From Delphinapterus leucas (lineage: Eukaryota > Chordata > Mammalia > Artiodactyla > Monodontidae), in the NCBI RefSeq assembly GCF_002288925.2, contig NW_022098030.1, forward strand, positions 8,965,702-9,029,701: a DNA stretch of 64,000 nucleotides, given 5' to 3'. The notes beneath the pieces are model-generated. The model was given only the letters and a program-made list of their open reading frames with translations. It made no database searches and was not told the origin of the DNA. Of this stretch, positions 22,351 through 33,904 are shown one piece after another. The position numbers and the translations under genes are program-made. Each line of letters opens with the position of its first letter. Position 1 is the first letter of the stretch.

Positions 22351-23869
22351 AAGCCAAAGTCTAAATCTGGAGATGTCTCTCATGTCTTTGAAAGAACTAA
22401 TACTGCTCTCTGGGACCACAGAGTTTCTTCCCTGTCACCATACTGCTTCACTACTTGGGTCCATGATCATGGATCAAGGCAGTATACCTCAAGTATCTCC
22501 CCTGGGCTACCTTAAGACATGTAACACCACTATTGGAACTTATATTTGTTTTGATATATTCTCATTGGCAATAGTAGGTTTAGATCTTGGCCAGTGTCAT
22601 TTCCACACACCCTTCTAGGGAATATTTTTATACCCTCTCTCAGCTTGCCTTCAACTTCTGCCTCCTTGCCTTCCTTGATCAGCTTTAGCAACTAAAAGAA
22701 GTTGTAGAGTGAGGGGGAGCAGTCATACTCTACTTTTTAGATAGAGCAATTTACTTGGAAAAGCATGAGCTAGGAACTGATCCAAAAAAACATTTGAACT
22801 CATATCCAGATTCCATAGAATTTTTAGGTTGGAAAGACATATTTTCTCCTAGCATTCTGGAAGTTATTAAGAAATTAGCTAGAACTGCCCTCCAGCTCTC
22901 TACACACCAAAATGCCCAATTGAAAGCATTTACACATTCTGCCACATTTATTGACTTTCTTGCTTTTTTGATTTGTTTTGATTTGGCCTAGCAGTCAAGT
23001 ACAGAGTTTTGTAACTCTGCTACTTCTGTATCTAGCAACAACTCAGGAAAACATGCTGGGTCACAGTTCAAAAGTTCCCTGACCTGATACTGGGATAGGA
23101 TTTCCTGAAACCAATCCCAGCTTTTGGTTATGGTTTCTTCCAGTGAAAGAGGAAATAAGTATCCTGAAGCCAAGATGCATTCATCAGTTTGGCAAAGTAT
23201 TTTCCAACTCCTCCAGATTACCTGCCTTGAGGCTCTCTCCTTTTTTAAAGGATGCATGAGGAAAAATCTGATCACTTTTTATTGGACCCCAGACTAGCTT
23301 CCAACAAACCCTCTTTATTTCAATAGGCTAGCACACAAGGTAGATAATTAATTGCATAGAAACTACTCCCTTTGGGACAGCCTTCCTAAGTACCCATGTC
23401 TAATATGATTTTAATGATGCTTGCAACATCCCATAGATCCTATTCACAGTTGGTCATTATTCCTATCACCAGAAATGTGAATATCAAAGTTGACCTTTAT
23501 CCCTATGCATTATTCCTATATGAACCTGGTGCTAAAGAAGGAGAAATATGTTTAATTCCAGCTTAGAGGTAATGTTACTGTGAAGTAATTCAGGTTTTAC
23601 TCAGGACTTTCTACATTGAAAGGTGAGCAGATGTGTAAATCACCTAAGAAGAAGATGGAAAGACAGACCAAAAGAGACAGGGCCTACAGCTTTTACCTGG
23701 CACATGGCAAGGTTATACCTGTGTATCACGGAAGGACCCCCCAGATTAATGGGGATGGTGCTGACTCGGCTCAAAGACTTCCCAGCCAACTCTGCAGTTA
23801 GGACAAGGCTTTCATTTAAGGCCACTATTGCAGGTGGATTTACTTTCTCCCCATGCTTTCTAAGTAGTA
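22351..23869. other. Unrecognised, moderately GC sequence
   Basis: Less AT-rich than average. It contains overlapping short open frames on both strands (for example 22373-22618 plus, 22988-23275 minus, 23616-23874 plus). None gives a domain that I recognise. It could be eroded internal sequence of an endogenous retrovirus, given the neighbour at 23870, but nothing here proves that. Confidence 0.3.
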
Positions 23870-24070
23870 CATAAGGTAGAATTTAGTATCAAACCATCAT
23901 TCCCCTGGGATAATGGATTACCACCAGATCTCTGTAGAGACTGCCCATATGCATTACCTCCTACTCTACCACCTACATGGTGGTAATCCATTCTGACAAT
24001 GGGGTGCAAATCAACCATACCCAGTTATTACAGGAGAATTTCTAATGCCATACCGATTGTCAATTCTGAT
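23870..24070 (+). mobile_element. Possible eroded ERV pol (integrase-like) fragment
   Basis: At about 23980-24020 one frame reads VIHSDNGVQINHTQ, which resembles the catalytic-Asp neighbourhood of retroviral and ERV integrases (S-D-x-G-x-x-F/I). Only this motif supports the call and stop codons surround it. No gag, env or paired LTRs are visible. A chance match is quite possible. Confidence 0.25.
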
Positions 24071-24245
24071 CCTAGTAGCCCACTAACTGAGACTTACCTG
24101 CTTTCGTCAGGCCCCTACTCTAACGTCAGCAAGTCTGCCTCTGAACGCTGACCCAGGGCAATAACAATGTCACATGAAGAAAACCTTCTCAGATGAGCTC
24201 TGTTAGTCTACCTGGATTATAGGTATCACCAGTGATATGCAGGTG

Positions 24246-24640
24246 TGATGGTTAATTTTATGTGTCAGCTGGGCTAAGGTATGCCCAGATAACTGGTAAC
24301 ATGTTATTTTGGGGTGTGTCTGTGAGGATGTTTTCAGAAGAGATTTGCATTTGAATAAAAAAGATCACCCTCACCAGTTTGGGTGGGTATCATTCAATTT
24401 GTGGAGGGTCTGAATAGGACAAAAAAGCAGAGAAAGGGTGAATTTGCTCCCTGCTCAAACTGGGACATCATCATTTCCTGCCTTTAGACTTGTATCTCCT
24501 TGCTCTCAGTGCTTTGAGTTTGGACTAGAATTTTACCACAGACTTGCACAGGCCTCCAGCAGGCAGAGGGCAGATCGTGGAACATCTCAGCCTCCATAAT
24601 CACATCATGATTTGCATTATATTTCTGTAAATATATCTAC
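24246..24640 (+). mobile_element. LTR-like element starting TGTGATGGTTAATTTTATGT
   Basis: Ordered landmarks: TGTGATGGTTAATTTTATGT, GATAACTGGTAACATGTTAT, AAGAGATTTGCATTTGAATA, AAAGATCACCCTCACCAGTT, then CATCTCAGCCTCCATAATCA. This is a common mammalian repeat that I associate with LTR elements of the ERV-L/MaLR kind, name not certain. A related copy lies at 43061-43502. It is old, non-coding and lacks the usual 3' terminus. Confidence 0.6.
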
Positions 24641-25484
24641 CCTGGCCAGTTTAAATCTATCACTGTACCATTACTGAATGCAGAGTTGTGCACTGGTGGC
24701 TGGCATGAGCAGATAAAACTAGCTCCAGCACACCTATCTAGATCACCCATGATTCCTTTCTTCACACTCCACTTCATCTTGGAACCTTTGTCAATTATTT
24801 TACCTGAACTATAAAAGTGAATGACTAGTACATTGTGGAATCCACCCAGCCCACCCCCAACAGAATGTCTGTGTGTGTAAGTAAACTTCCCTGTTCAAGT
24901 AGGCCATCAACATTGCCATACCTATTCTCACTATGTGCTCAACACAAGACCCAAACATACAGGTTTAGTGCCAGATCCTGATCCTGGATATTTCATCAAT
25001 ACATCATTAAAGAACTCAAAAAAATAACAGGACAAAATCAAGAATGCTAGAATATACTTACAGTCTTTGTATTTTAGGTCAGTTAACATCAAATTAAGTT
25101 GATTATCGACTACCAATAAATTGTTTCATACCAATAGTGTGAAAACAAATGACTCCATGTTATAAACTATCAGAAGCACTCATACGAAAGGTTACGGGTT
25201 TCAAATTTTTTGGCTACCATTTGTCATTAAATAGTCTAGCAGGTTGTCCTATTTCTGAGCTTCGCGGTGAGTAGCCTAATTGAGGGCACAGCTGTTCTTG
25301 TGTAATTTGTCACTGTCTCTCTCTGACCATACTGAGTACTGAGTTTCTTTTCTCTGATATTATCTAAATTAAAAGTAAATCAACAAAGATAGAACACATG
25401 AGCTGGCTAGCTAACAGGGTGAGTAGAATTTTAAATCAACTAATTAATCAAATGGAAGACATGTGGTAAAACAAAAATGTAGTA
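24641..25484. other. No recognisable feature (24641-25484)
   Basis: Includes a C-rich patch near 24840-24860 and a (GT)-rich stretch at 24870. No gene or repeat identified. Confidence 0.45.
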
Positions 25485-25595
25485 GAGGAAAATGGTTAAG
25501 ATCTAGACTTCCTGAACCAGAGATGTGCTTCAATCCCCACATCTGCCAATATCAGCTGTATGATATTGAACAAGTTACTGAACATCTGTTGGCAG
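25485..25595 (-). mobile_element. MIR SINE fragment, antisense
   Basis: CTTCAATCCCCACATCTGCC followed by an AGCTGTATGATATTGAACAA block and GTTACTGAACATCTGTTGG correspond to the antisense MIR core. Confidence 0.6.
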
Positions 25596-26449
25596 AGGCT
25601 GCCAGCTGATCACCATAATGACTTTTACTTCTTCTCAGTTTCTGGCTAGACTATATCTCTCATCTGCCCAATATTGGCAATGGAACAGAAAAGCAACAGA
25701 TGCTACTTTGGGGCTAAGAATGTTAAGAAGCCAGTATTCATCCTCCATTCTCCTTTTTCAGTACAGACTGAAATACAGATTCAGATGACAATAAAGACTC
25801 CGAGGGATGGTGAAACAAAATGCAACAAGCCTGGTTCCTTGAATCACCACAAGGAGAACAGTCACCTGCAGACCAAGGCCATCACTTTGACTTTTCCTTG
25901 AGTGCACTGTCTTTGAACTTAAACGTATCTGTTACATCAGTTCAGTCTACCCAAATGAATACAACATCTGTTTAAATGAAAGTATTATACCACTACCTGT
26001 CTTAATTAACATTGTCTTGGCTGGGAGTAGCAAAACTTCACTGAAGCTACACTAAGTTAAATGGAGAAATTTTCCATAATGAAGTGGTAATCCAGGAAAA
26101 TACCTGTCTCTCTAGAAGCAATAGAAACAATCAGAAAAGTCATTTAAAATCTAAGAAGCCACTTTTAAAATATCTCTTATCTCTGTATATGTGCATTATT
26201 CTATCTTTCCATGTAAATGCCACTCCACAGGTTGATTTTACACACTCATGTTCAAGAAAATAACATCTCTCAATTGCAATTTCAAACTCAAGGGAATAGA
26301 ATCTATTTGACCCATCTTAGGCTAACTGTTCACTATTTGTCCACTTTAGAACAAAGCAATGAGATCACAAAATACTAACATCATTGCCATAGGCTGAGTC
26401 AAGAGGGGCGATTCTCAATGTAAAAAGGTTTGGGGTAAATAGACTCAAA
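25596..26449. other. No recognisable feature (25596-26449)
   Basis: Unique-looking sequence. A 75-codon open frame at 25674-25901 lacks recognisable motifs. Confidence 0.45.
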
Positions 26450-26572
26450 ATGGGTCAAGTACACTATCTCATGAATTATCACAAAAATTAAATGAAATGC
26501 TCCTGGAATCCTTAGCAAAGTTCCTTACACACAGTAAGGAACTTGTTATTATGATTATTATTATTAGACATT
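26450..26572 (-). mobile_element. MIR 3' fragment, antisense
   Basis: ATTAAATGAAATGCTCCTGG, CCTTAGCAAAGTTCCTTACA and CACAGTAAGGAACTTGTTAT follow the distal antisense MIR order. TTATTATGATTATTATTATT ends it. Confidence 0.55.
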
Positions 26573-26573
26573 G

Positions 26574-27162
26574 TACCAGTTTTCTGTTGCCATAACAAAT
26601 TATCAAAAACATAGCAACTTAAACAACATTCATTAAACAACATCCGTTTATCTCACAGTTTCCATGGGTCAGAAGTCTGGGCACAGCATGGCCTAGCTGG
26701 TTCCTCTGGTCCAGGTCTCACAAGAACCAAATCAAGATGTTGGCAGGACTGTGTTCCTTTCTAGAGGCAGATTTTTGGAGGCACTTCAAAGCTCTCTTAG
26801 TTTGTTGGCAGAATTCAGTTCCTTGTACTTATAGGAAATAGGTCCCTGTTTCCTTGAAGACTGCCAACTATGGGCTGACTTTATCTCCCAGAAGCCTCTC
26901 TCTGGTCCTTGCAGTTGGCCCCCTATAGCTCAGGGCCAGCAATGGTGCTTTGAATCCTCACTCGGAATCTTTGCCTTCCCCTTCTGCAACATCTTTCCTG
27001 CCTTCTCTTCCACCACATCTCTCTGACTCCAGCCAGAGAAAATTATCTGCTTTTAAGGCTTATGTGATTAAGTTGGATCCACCCAAATTATCCAGAATAA
27101 TCTTCGCACTTTAAGGTTCATAATCTTAATTACACCTTAATTACATTTGCAAAGTTCCTTTT
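26574..27162 (-). mobile_element. MLT1-type MaLR LTR, antisense, 5' end missing
   Basis: The plus strand begins TTGTACCAGTTTTCTGTTGC, then CATAACAAATTATCAAAAAC, CAGAAGTCTGGGCACAGCAT, AATTATCTGCTTTTAAGGCT and AATTACATTTGCAAAGTTCC, which is an MLT1-like LTR read in reverse. The end that would be the LTR 5' terminus (about 90 bp) is absent at 27162. An LTR 5' terminus of this type does occur 320 bp away but on the opposite strand (27482-27570). No internal MaLR sequence is seen. Confidence 0.7.
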
Positions 27163-27256
27163 TGTTGTTGGAGTTGCACACATTGTTTTAATTGAAAGAA
27201 GTTAGCCTCCTAAGTATTGCTCTTACAGGTTTATCGAAGTCAAGTATTCATACCAC

Positions 27257-27395
27257 TTATAAATTTTAAAATATATGTATAGAAAGTAATTTACATATAA
27301 AGGTAAACACAAATTGTATGCTTACATAATATTTAAAAATCATTACCATCATGTTTATACCATGACCTGCTTCAAAATTTCTTCCGAACTATTCA
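27257..27395 (+). repeat. Inverted-repeat arm A
   Basis: Reverse complement of 27580-27716 with only scattered mismatches. A long identical stretch covers ACAAATTGTATGCTTACATA near 27310, and another covers TATATGTATAGAAAGTAATT near 27271. The two arms flank a 184-bp loop. Confidence 0.93.
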
Positions 27396-27481
27396 AAAGT
27401 AAATGGTAGTTGGGTCATATATGTCTATCATAATTTCTAAATTATCGAGAAGTCTGGAGTAGTAATATTTAATGTCTTTCT

Positions 27482-27570
27482 GTGGTAGGTAGAATTGCCC
27501 CCCGAAAATGTCCATGCCCTAATCACTGGAGCTTATGAATGTCATGTTTTCATGTTAAAAGGAACTTTGC
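27482..27570 (+). mobile_element. MLT1-type LTR 5' terminus, sense, inside foldback loop
   Basis: TGTGGTAGGTAGAATTGCCC, AAAATGTCCATGCCCTAATC, CACTGGAGCTTATGAATGTC and AAAAGGAACTTTGC match the first ~90 bp of an MLT1-like LTR in plus orientation. It supplies just the portion missing from the antisense LTR ending at 27162, and the two share a 14-bp overlap in inverted form (27149-27162 and 27557-27570). Confidence 0.65.
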
Positions 27571-27579
27571 ATTTAGTTC

Positions 27580-27716
27580 TGAATAGTTCTGAAGAAATTT
27601 TGAAGCAAGTCACGGTAGAAACATGACTGTAATGACTTAAATATTATGTAAGCATACAATTTGTGTTTGCCTTTATATGTAAATTACTTTCTATACATAT
27701 ATTTTAAAATTTATAA
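27580..27716 (-). repeat. Inverted-repeat arm B
   Basis: Second arm of the foldback. It carries GACTGTAATGACTTAAATAT where arm A's complement has a slightly longer T/A run, so the arms have diverged a little since they formed. Confidence 0.93.
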
Positions 27717-27779
27717 CTATTCTCTTTGTTAAGTAACACATCCTCTGATTTATACATTCATTTCACATATTTTTTTTTT

Positions 27780-28190
27780 ACATGCTCACAATTTCAGGTG
27801 CTAGAGATACAGTCCTGGCCAGCACAGTTTAGAGTCCTGTGCCATGAAGGAGCCTACACACTAGTACCAACAGACAAGCAATAAGCAAGTTAAATTAAAA
27901 ATCAAGGTAATTTCAGATTGTGATAAAACAGAGTTATGTTTTGGAGAGGGCCCAGAGAGCTAGGTAGGCAAAAGGCAGCTCTCTTTTAGATTGGCTGGTC
28001 AGGGCACAACACCTCCGTAAGGAGGAAGGATTTGAACCTTACAGGTAAAGGTACAGTAGAAGAATGTATTCACAGGGAAGGGAACCAGTTTGAAGTGATG
28101 TGGCAACAAGCTTGGGAAAAAGTGACCAATGGGAGAAAGGTACCAGATGAATTCAGAGAGGGGGACAGAGGCCAGATCACTTGACTAACA
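27780..28190 (-). mobile_element. L2 LINE 3' region, antisense
   Basis: AGGTGCTAGAGATACAGTCC, CATGAAGGAGCCTACACACT, a GATAAAACAGAGTTATGTTT region and later GGACAGAGGCCAGATCAC follow the antisense L2 order. Confidence 0.65.
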
Positions 28191-28844
28191 CTTTTAAATT
28201 CTAATTGTCAATATAGGTACTTAAAAATTACAATCTGATTTTAAAGCCATAAAACATACAAATAATCAATTCAAACTAAACTTCACCAAACTTGTCTGCT
28301 TGGATACAGTATTTCAATCAAATATAAACTTATAATTGAAAGAGAAAGTTATAACGATTAATTTCACCCCAATGTTCCCAAGTCCACCTAGTCCAAAAAA
28401 ATCATTCTTCTCCTTCAAGTGTAAATAGAACACATATTCCTTCATGGAAAAGATGTCCATGTCCCATCTGTAATGGGAGAACTAAGAATCCTTCTTTTTC
28501 CTCATGCTCTTTCCCACGAGCCTTTAGTGTTCGTGTTTCTTCAAGTCAGTTTGCCCTAATTTATTGCTTCTGCTAAATTTTAATTTCACTTCTGACTTTT
28601 TTTTACTTCCTCCGCAATTAGAAAAGAACATTTTCCTTAATTTTCTTCAAATGCACTCTCAAATTCCTCCCCCCCAACAGTAATATGTAATTGTAACAGA
28701 CTGTTTATTTATAGGAAATAAACAGGAGTAATATTGCAGCTACTTCAAACTTAATAATGGTCATCCCTGTTCCAAAGGACGTTGGCCATTCCCACCTGGG
28801 GGGTGGGAGTGTTCATACTGTTCTCTTAGCATTCAGAAATGTTG
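28191..28844. other. No recognisable feature (28191-28844)
   Basis: AT-rich, apart from a GGGGGGTGGGAG patch near 28798. No gene identified. Confidence 0.45.
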
Positions 28845-28859
28845 CACTCTGATTTCTTT

Positions 28860-29078
28860 TTTTTTTTTTTCTTTTTTTTTTTTTTGCGGTACGCAGGCCC
28901 CTCACTGCTGTGGCCTCTCCCGTTGCGGAGCACAGGCTCCGGACGCGCAGACTCAGCGGCCATGGCTCACGGGCCCAGCCTCTCCGCAGCATGTGGGATC
29001 CTCCCAGACCGGGGCACGAACCCGTGTCCCCTGCATCAGCAGGCAGACTCTCAACCACTGTGCCACCAGGGAAGCCCA
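28860..29078 (-). mobile_element. CHR-type SINE, antisense, perfect 15-bp TSD
   Basis: On the minus strand it starts GGGCTTCCCTGGTGGCACAG (29077 downward), has the B-box-like GGTTCGTGCCCCG, a GC-rich body and a long A tail (T/C run 28855-28885). The target-site duplication CACTCTGATTTCTTT is perfect at 28845-28859 and 29079-29093. The undecayed duplication and long tail suggest a comparatively recent insertion. Confidence 0.95.
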
Positions 29079-29340
29079 CACTCTGATTTCTTTAATCCTC
29101 TTCTACCACCTTTGCCCCTTTCTCAGGATTGTCAAAGGAAATCGAAATCAGTTATCCCCATAGCTGCCACGTCATAAGAGTACCTCAAGGTTTTTCCTTA
29201 AATGATACTTCTGTCTTTAACAGGAATTCTGCTGTTGGACTGTTTTTTTCTCCTTGCCTTATGAACTATGAAGACTTTTTTGAAAGACATAGATAATTTA
29301 TTTTTCCTTTAGGCACTAACTTTCTTCATTATGCCATACA

Positions 29341-29341
<1 letters not shown>

Positions 29342-29384
<43 letters not shown>
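29342..29384. repeat. (TC)n(AC)n compound microsatellite
   Basis: TC units followed directly by about 15 AC units. Confidence 0.92.
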
Positions 29385-29386
<2 letters not shown>

Positions 29387-30011
29387 TCAGAGGAAACATG
29401 CTCTATAAATGCAAGAAGGATAATGATAATTATTATTCATAGTTTCTTGTGATATATACTAGAATTCATCTGTAAAATGATCTGTTGCTGAGAGATGGAC
29501 AGAATGAGAGATATTTAAAACCTTAGAAGGAAAAAAGATCTAGTTGAAATGTGTAAAAGTCTTATTTTATTCAGCACCCCAACTTAAAAATGGCATTGTT
29601 AAAAAGCTCTATTCAAATTTGTAGTGAATAGAGATCTAAATTTAATTAATCTGTTGGCTTGAGAACTTTTGGAACATTTTATCTTTCTTACAGAGTCCTA
29701 AAATATGGTCTGTAAGCAGCCCTTGACATTTTTGTACATTCGAACCATATGTCTCTTGTTCAGACTCCCACTTTTTAACATTACATAGTTTAATGCCTTA
29801 AATACCTTGGGAAAAAAACCAGAATTCTGACTCTTATAAATCAAATGATAAATACCACAAGTTGTTAAATGATGATTCTGTCTGTTAATCAACATCTTAA
29901 TATAAATGCTGTGACCATTTTTCAGAGAAATGTGTATTTGAATAATTTGTGAAATCTCATTGCTTTGACAAGGGACACATAAGATTAAGGCCCAGCTCTG
30001 TCTGGGTATTA
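29385..30011. other. No recognisable feature (29385-30011)
   Basis: AT-rich DNA. The 112-codon minus-strand open frame at 29698-30036 overlaps a MIR and has no recognisable motif. Confidence 0.45.
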
Positions 30012-30185
30012 ATTCCAGTAATTCCAGTTCTGTCATTTACTAGTGAGTTGCTTCACTTTTTGTGCTTCCATCTTCTCTTTTGTTAAATGGGCAGTAGTTC
30101 ATACAATTGTGTTAGAATTCAATGAGTTAATACAAGTAAAGAAGTTCTTAGATCAATGCCTGGCATGCAATGGTATTTTAAAAGG
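30012..30185 (-). mobile_element. MIR SINE, antisense
   Basis: TCTGTCATTTACTAGTGAGT, CTTCTCTTTTGTTAAATGGG, AGTTAATACAAGTAAAGAAG and AGATCAATGCCTGGCATGCA match antisense MIR in order. Confidence 0.75.
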
Positions 30186-32689
30186 ATTAGCTATGAAACT
30201 ATATGAAGATAGTAAATTATTATATTAAACTTCACAGAAATGGGGAAATGAAAGTATTGCTTCTACTGAGAAAACATTAAATCGAGTAGGTTATCCAAAA
30301 CTTTGCCCTTAATCAAGGGCCAGCTGGACTAATCTTCACAAGTGAATGATCAAATTCTGAAGAAAAAAGTTGTACGAATTGTTGGGAAAAGTTTACTGTG
30401 TCTAAATTATAACACTGTCAGCTTTCAGGAGACAGAATCAAACCACCACTCATATAAATCTCTTAATTGTACATAAAAAAGAATTCGTTACTTGCTTTCT
30501 TCTTAGTTCACTTTTTTCCCTATGCTTATTTCATCATCAATATATTCTCTAAAATAAAATGAAGACTTTTTTGCATGCTCAAACCTAAATGCATTAGCAA
30601 GATATACATGTAATTCACAATTTTTAGGCCATCTAGAGATTTTTTTTCTCCTCCAGAGATTCCCAAGTCACTGACACATTTTTCTTTCTTCAGGGGTAAA
30701 ACAAATTTCATTATCTTTACTTACAAGTGACTTTGCCTTTCACAAGTTATAGTCTATAATACAACTCTGTTTTAAAGGTAAGCTACAATTTAAGAAATTC
30801 TGATGGTTGATTTGAACATTTTAACTTTTAAATGTACACTGGCCTTTTTCTCAAATTATCCATGATTGTCAGTGAAGATTTATAGATATCAAAATTTTAG
30901 AAGGAAGAAAGCCATAAAATGAGATAAGTGGCCATGTCACTAAAGCTGCAAGGTTAAGAGTCCTGGCGACACAAACGAATCATATGTCTCCTGCCCACTG
31001 CCCACCCCCAGCAAAGCGTGACACAGGAAAAAAATTCAGGGAATGTTAAGAACAGGAGAAGACTTATATCAACTCTGATACTTTTTTGTGCAGGTGAGGA
31101 TCCCCCTGGCTCAAACAGAAAATGTGAGTAGTTCAAGTATAAAAAGGGTTCAGACTTTTTACATCTGAAATTCACTTCACAAGAGATATTTTACTATTCT
31201 CTCTTGCCCACATAAAAGACTTATCAGGATCGTTTCTTCTCAGAATCTAAGTCCTTATTTTTTAATGTTTAATAATTTATTAAAAATGAAGAAAAATCAG
31301 TTATTTTAAATACTAGTGTGAGAACATTGTCTGGAATGCTAATTCCTCATTAATATTTGTGAGATTATTATAAAATAATTCATTATTGAAAATGTTTTAA
31401 GGCCACATGTGTCATGTGTTAGTCAATTCATAGTTTTTCAAAAGAATCCCCTTTGGTTTTCCTCACTTTACAGACATGAAAGTTCTTAATTGAACAGCTG
31501 GATACTTCATAAATGGCTGATTTTGCAGCACAAATCACACTGTCTCTCCCATTAAAAGAGAGCAGAACCTATATAATCCATTGCTGTTCTGATATTTTAT
31601 GATTTATTATATTGCAATTTATTGTATTATTTAAATACATTCAGAATTTTGTCCATGCTTTGCAATTTTAACTGTTATATATACATAATGCTCAGTTTTG
31701 TTTGGAATTATTTTACAAATCTCCATACTAACATTTTAAGGTCTCAATATCAAATTCTACAAGTCTCCATGATGCTGTTCCCATGTCCAAATAAAAAACA
31801 ACATATAAAGTATGTGAGAGCTGGCACTTTGGTTAAATGTTTCATTGCCAATTATGAAGTTCTAACTAAACAATTTTTCTTTTTTTAAGCCAAGACTTCA
31901 TCATAATTAAAGATGTTATAGAAATCCGACTCAGCAAGCTTAGAAGTAATTTTGGAAAGCAAAATTTTAAAAAACCATAAATGAGCAATTTGCATGTTTT
32001 TCTCCTCTATTTCATTGCCATAGTGGTGGGAAAACAGACAGTTTATGGATTATGGTGGTCTCATCATTTCTAGTAAGTCAACTGACTGACCAAAGTCTCC
32101 AGAAAGTTTTATGGTTCATGAAGTTTTAAGTTACAAATTCTCACATCATCCATCTTTCAATTTATAGCAGCTGGAGCAAAAATCTAGTTCTAAACAATTA
32201 GCTCAGAAAGTGCTGACCCCTTTTTGTTTGATTCCATCAGTATCATTCTTGAATGTGAATCCTAAGTCTCTAAGCCAATTTCTTGGTGACTTCTTAAAAG
32301 CGCTCCAAATATTTGCTCGCTTGGACTCATTATTCACTGACAGATATTTTGATAGCATTAGCTTACATTGATCACAAATATTTCATAGCTTTTGTGTTTT
32401 TGCTTGTGTGTTGACTTTTTTTGAGAGGGAAACATTGCAGTGAATTACAGGAGAGAGAAATGAAATATATCAGATAGTAATTGACTGGCAATTAAACAAA
32501 CTGAAGCATATGAACTCAAGGGCATGCTCTAATTTGCTGCTTATTGGTTTGTAATTTATGGCCTGAAAGGGTCAATATAAGATAGCTGCTGCTTAGATAT
32601 CAAGTACGTATATAGATTATTGTGTCCTCAGCTTATATGATATCTCAAAACTGTTTGGTCCTAAAGGCAAATCCCTACTCCCTGAAATA
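30186..32689. other. No recognisable feature (30186-32689)
   Basis: About 2.5 kb of AT-rich DNA without repeats or exons that I can recognise, the longest such stretch in the window. A C-rich patch lies at 30990-31010. Confidence 0.45.
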
Positions 32690-33700
32690 CTCTTTTCTCT
32701 TCTGTGATATATTAATTTTTTTAGGGAGGTTTCTAAATACTTTACCAGTTATTCCTTCTCTACCATGTTCTACTGCTGAGTTTCCCTGTGTTTGGTAGTG
32801 AGCCCTATACCTGGTAGTTGTACCTGTTCCCATAGTGTTAAATATTATCTCTATGCTGACAACTCCAAAACCATATCTCCTATTAAGACTTCTCCTTGGA
32901 TTCCAGGCACTCATATCCAATTTTCTATACAGTATTTTTAACTGAATGTTTCACAGCCATCTCAAATAAGTCCCAAACAAAACTCTTATTGCCCAGCCTT
33001 CAGCAAATTGTTCTCTCCAAGTCTTTTCTAAGTATATAGGGTACCATCACATGCCCAAATTGCTGACAGTGATATCATGTAGGTGATAGTAGAAAACTGG
33101 GAGTAATCCTAAATTCCTTCCTCTTCCTCACCACTCACATTCAATCTATCAGCATATCTCATGATTTCTGCCTCAAAAATATATCTTGATTAGTTCTGCT
33201 TTTCTTCAGCTAATCTCCTACCACCTTTGTTGAAATCCCTTCCAGGGCTACTGAAACAGCCTCCTTACTGGTGTCTCTGCTTTTCCCACGGTCTTCCTCC
33301 ATCCTACTGTTACACAGCAGCCAATTAAACATGAACCAGATCAGGTCAGGCCTCTTTGTAAAATCCTTTAACATTTCCCCATTGCCCTTCAAATCAAATG
33401 TTCCAATGTTGGCTTACAAGTTTTTGAAAAGTCTGACTCTTGATTATGTCTCCGATTTTACATATCTTCTTAATTACTATTAGCATCACTTCATCTCCTA
33501 GAATAGTCACTTTATCACTTTTCTTCCCTAACTAGGGACATAGTACTTATTTTTCATGGTACCTGAAATGCTATTGTTCTCCAGGTTCTGAACATGGTTG
33601 GCTCTGTCACATCCTTCAAGTCTCAATTTAAACGTCACCTCATCAATGATACCTTTCCTAACCACCCTGTCCATGCCCTTATGCTCTACCAAAGTTCTCT
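32690..33700 (+). mobile_element. L2 LINE, sense (5' part of a MIR-split copy)
   Basis: The second half of this stretch is clear L2: CACTCACATTCAATCTATCA, TCTCCTACCACCTTTGTTGA, GGGCTACTGAAACAGCCTCC, TACACAGCAGCCAATTAAAC, AAATCCTTTAACATTTCCCC and TCCTTCAAGTCTCAATTTAA. The portion before about 33100 is weaker. ORF2 is not readable. It continues at 33905 after a MIR. Confidence 0.65.
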
Positions 33701-33714
33701 AGTCAGATAAGCTG

Positions 33715-33900
33715 AAGCATGAAGATGACAGGCTCTACCCAAGCTCACATCCCAGCTTTACCTCTTCGTACTGTAGAATGTTGGACAACTCACTTGACCT
33801 CTTTGTACCTCTGGTTCCTCATTTTTAGAGCACAAATGACAATAGTACCTACCTTCTAGATTACTGAGAAGATTAATGAGAACTGATTCTGGCACTGTTG
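33715..33900 (-). mobile_element. MIR SINE, antisense, nested in L2
   Basis: TCACATCCCAGCTTTACCTC, TTGGACAACTCACTTGACCT, CTCTGGTTCCTCATTTTTAG and ATAGTACCTACCTTCTAGAT match the antisense MIR core. It sits between two L2 pieces. Confidence 0.75.
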
Positions 33901-33904
33901 TGTC

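Noticed and set aside
30186..32689. Possible conserved regulatory island, because it lacks repeats
   Set aside because: Absence of recognised repeats is not evidence of function, and no motif cluster stands out; cross-species alignment would be needed.
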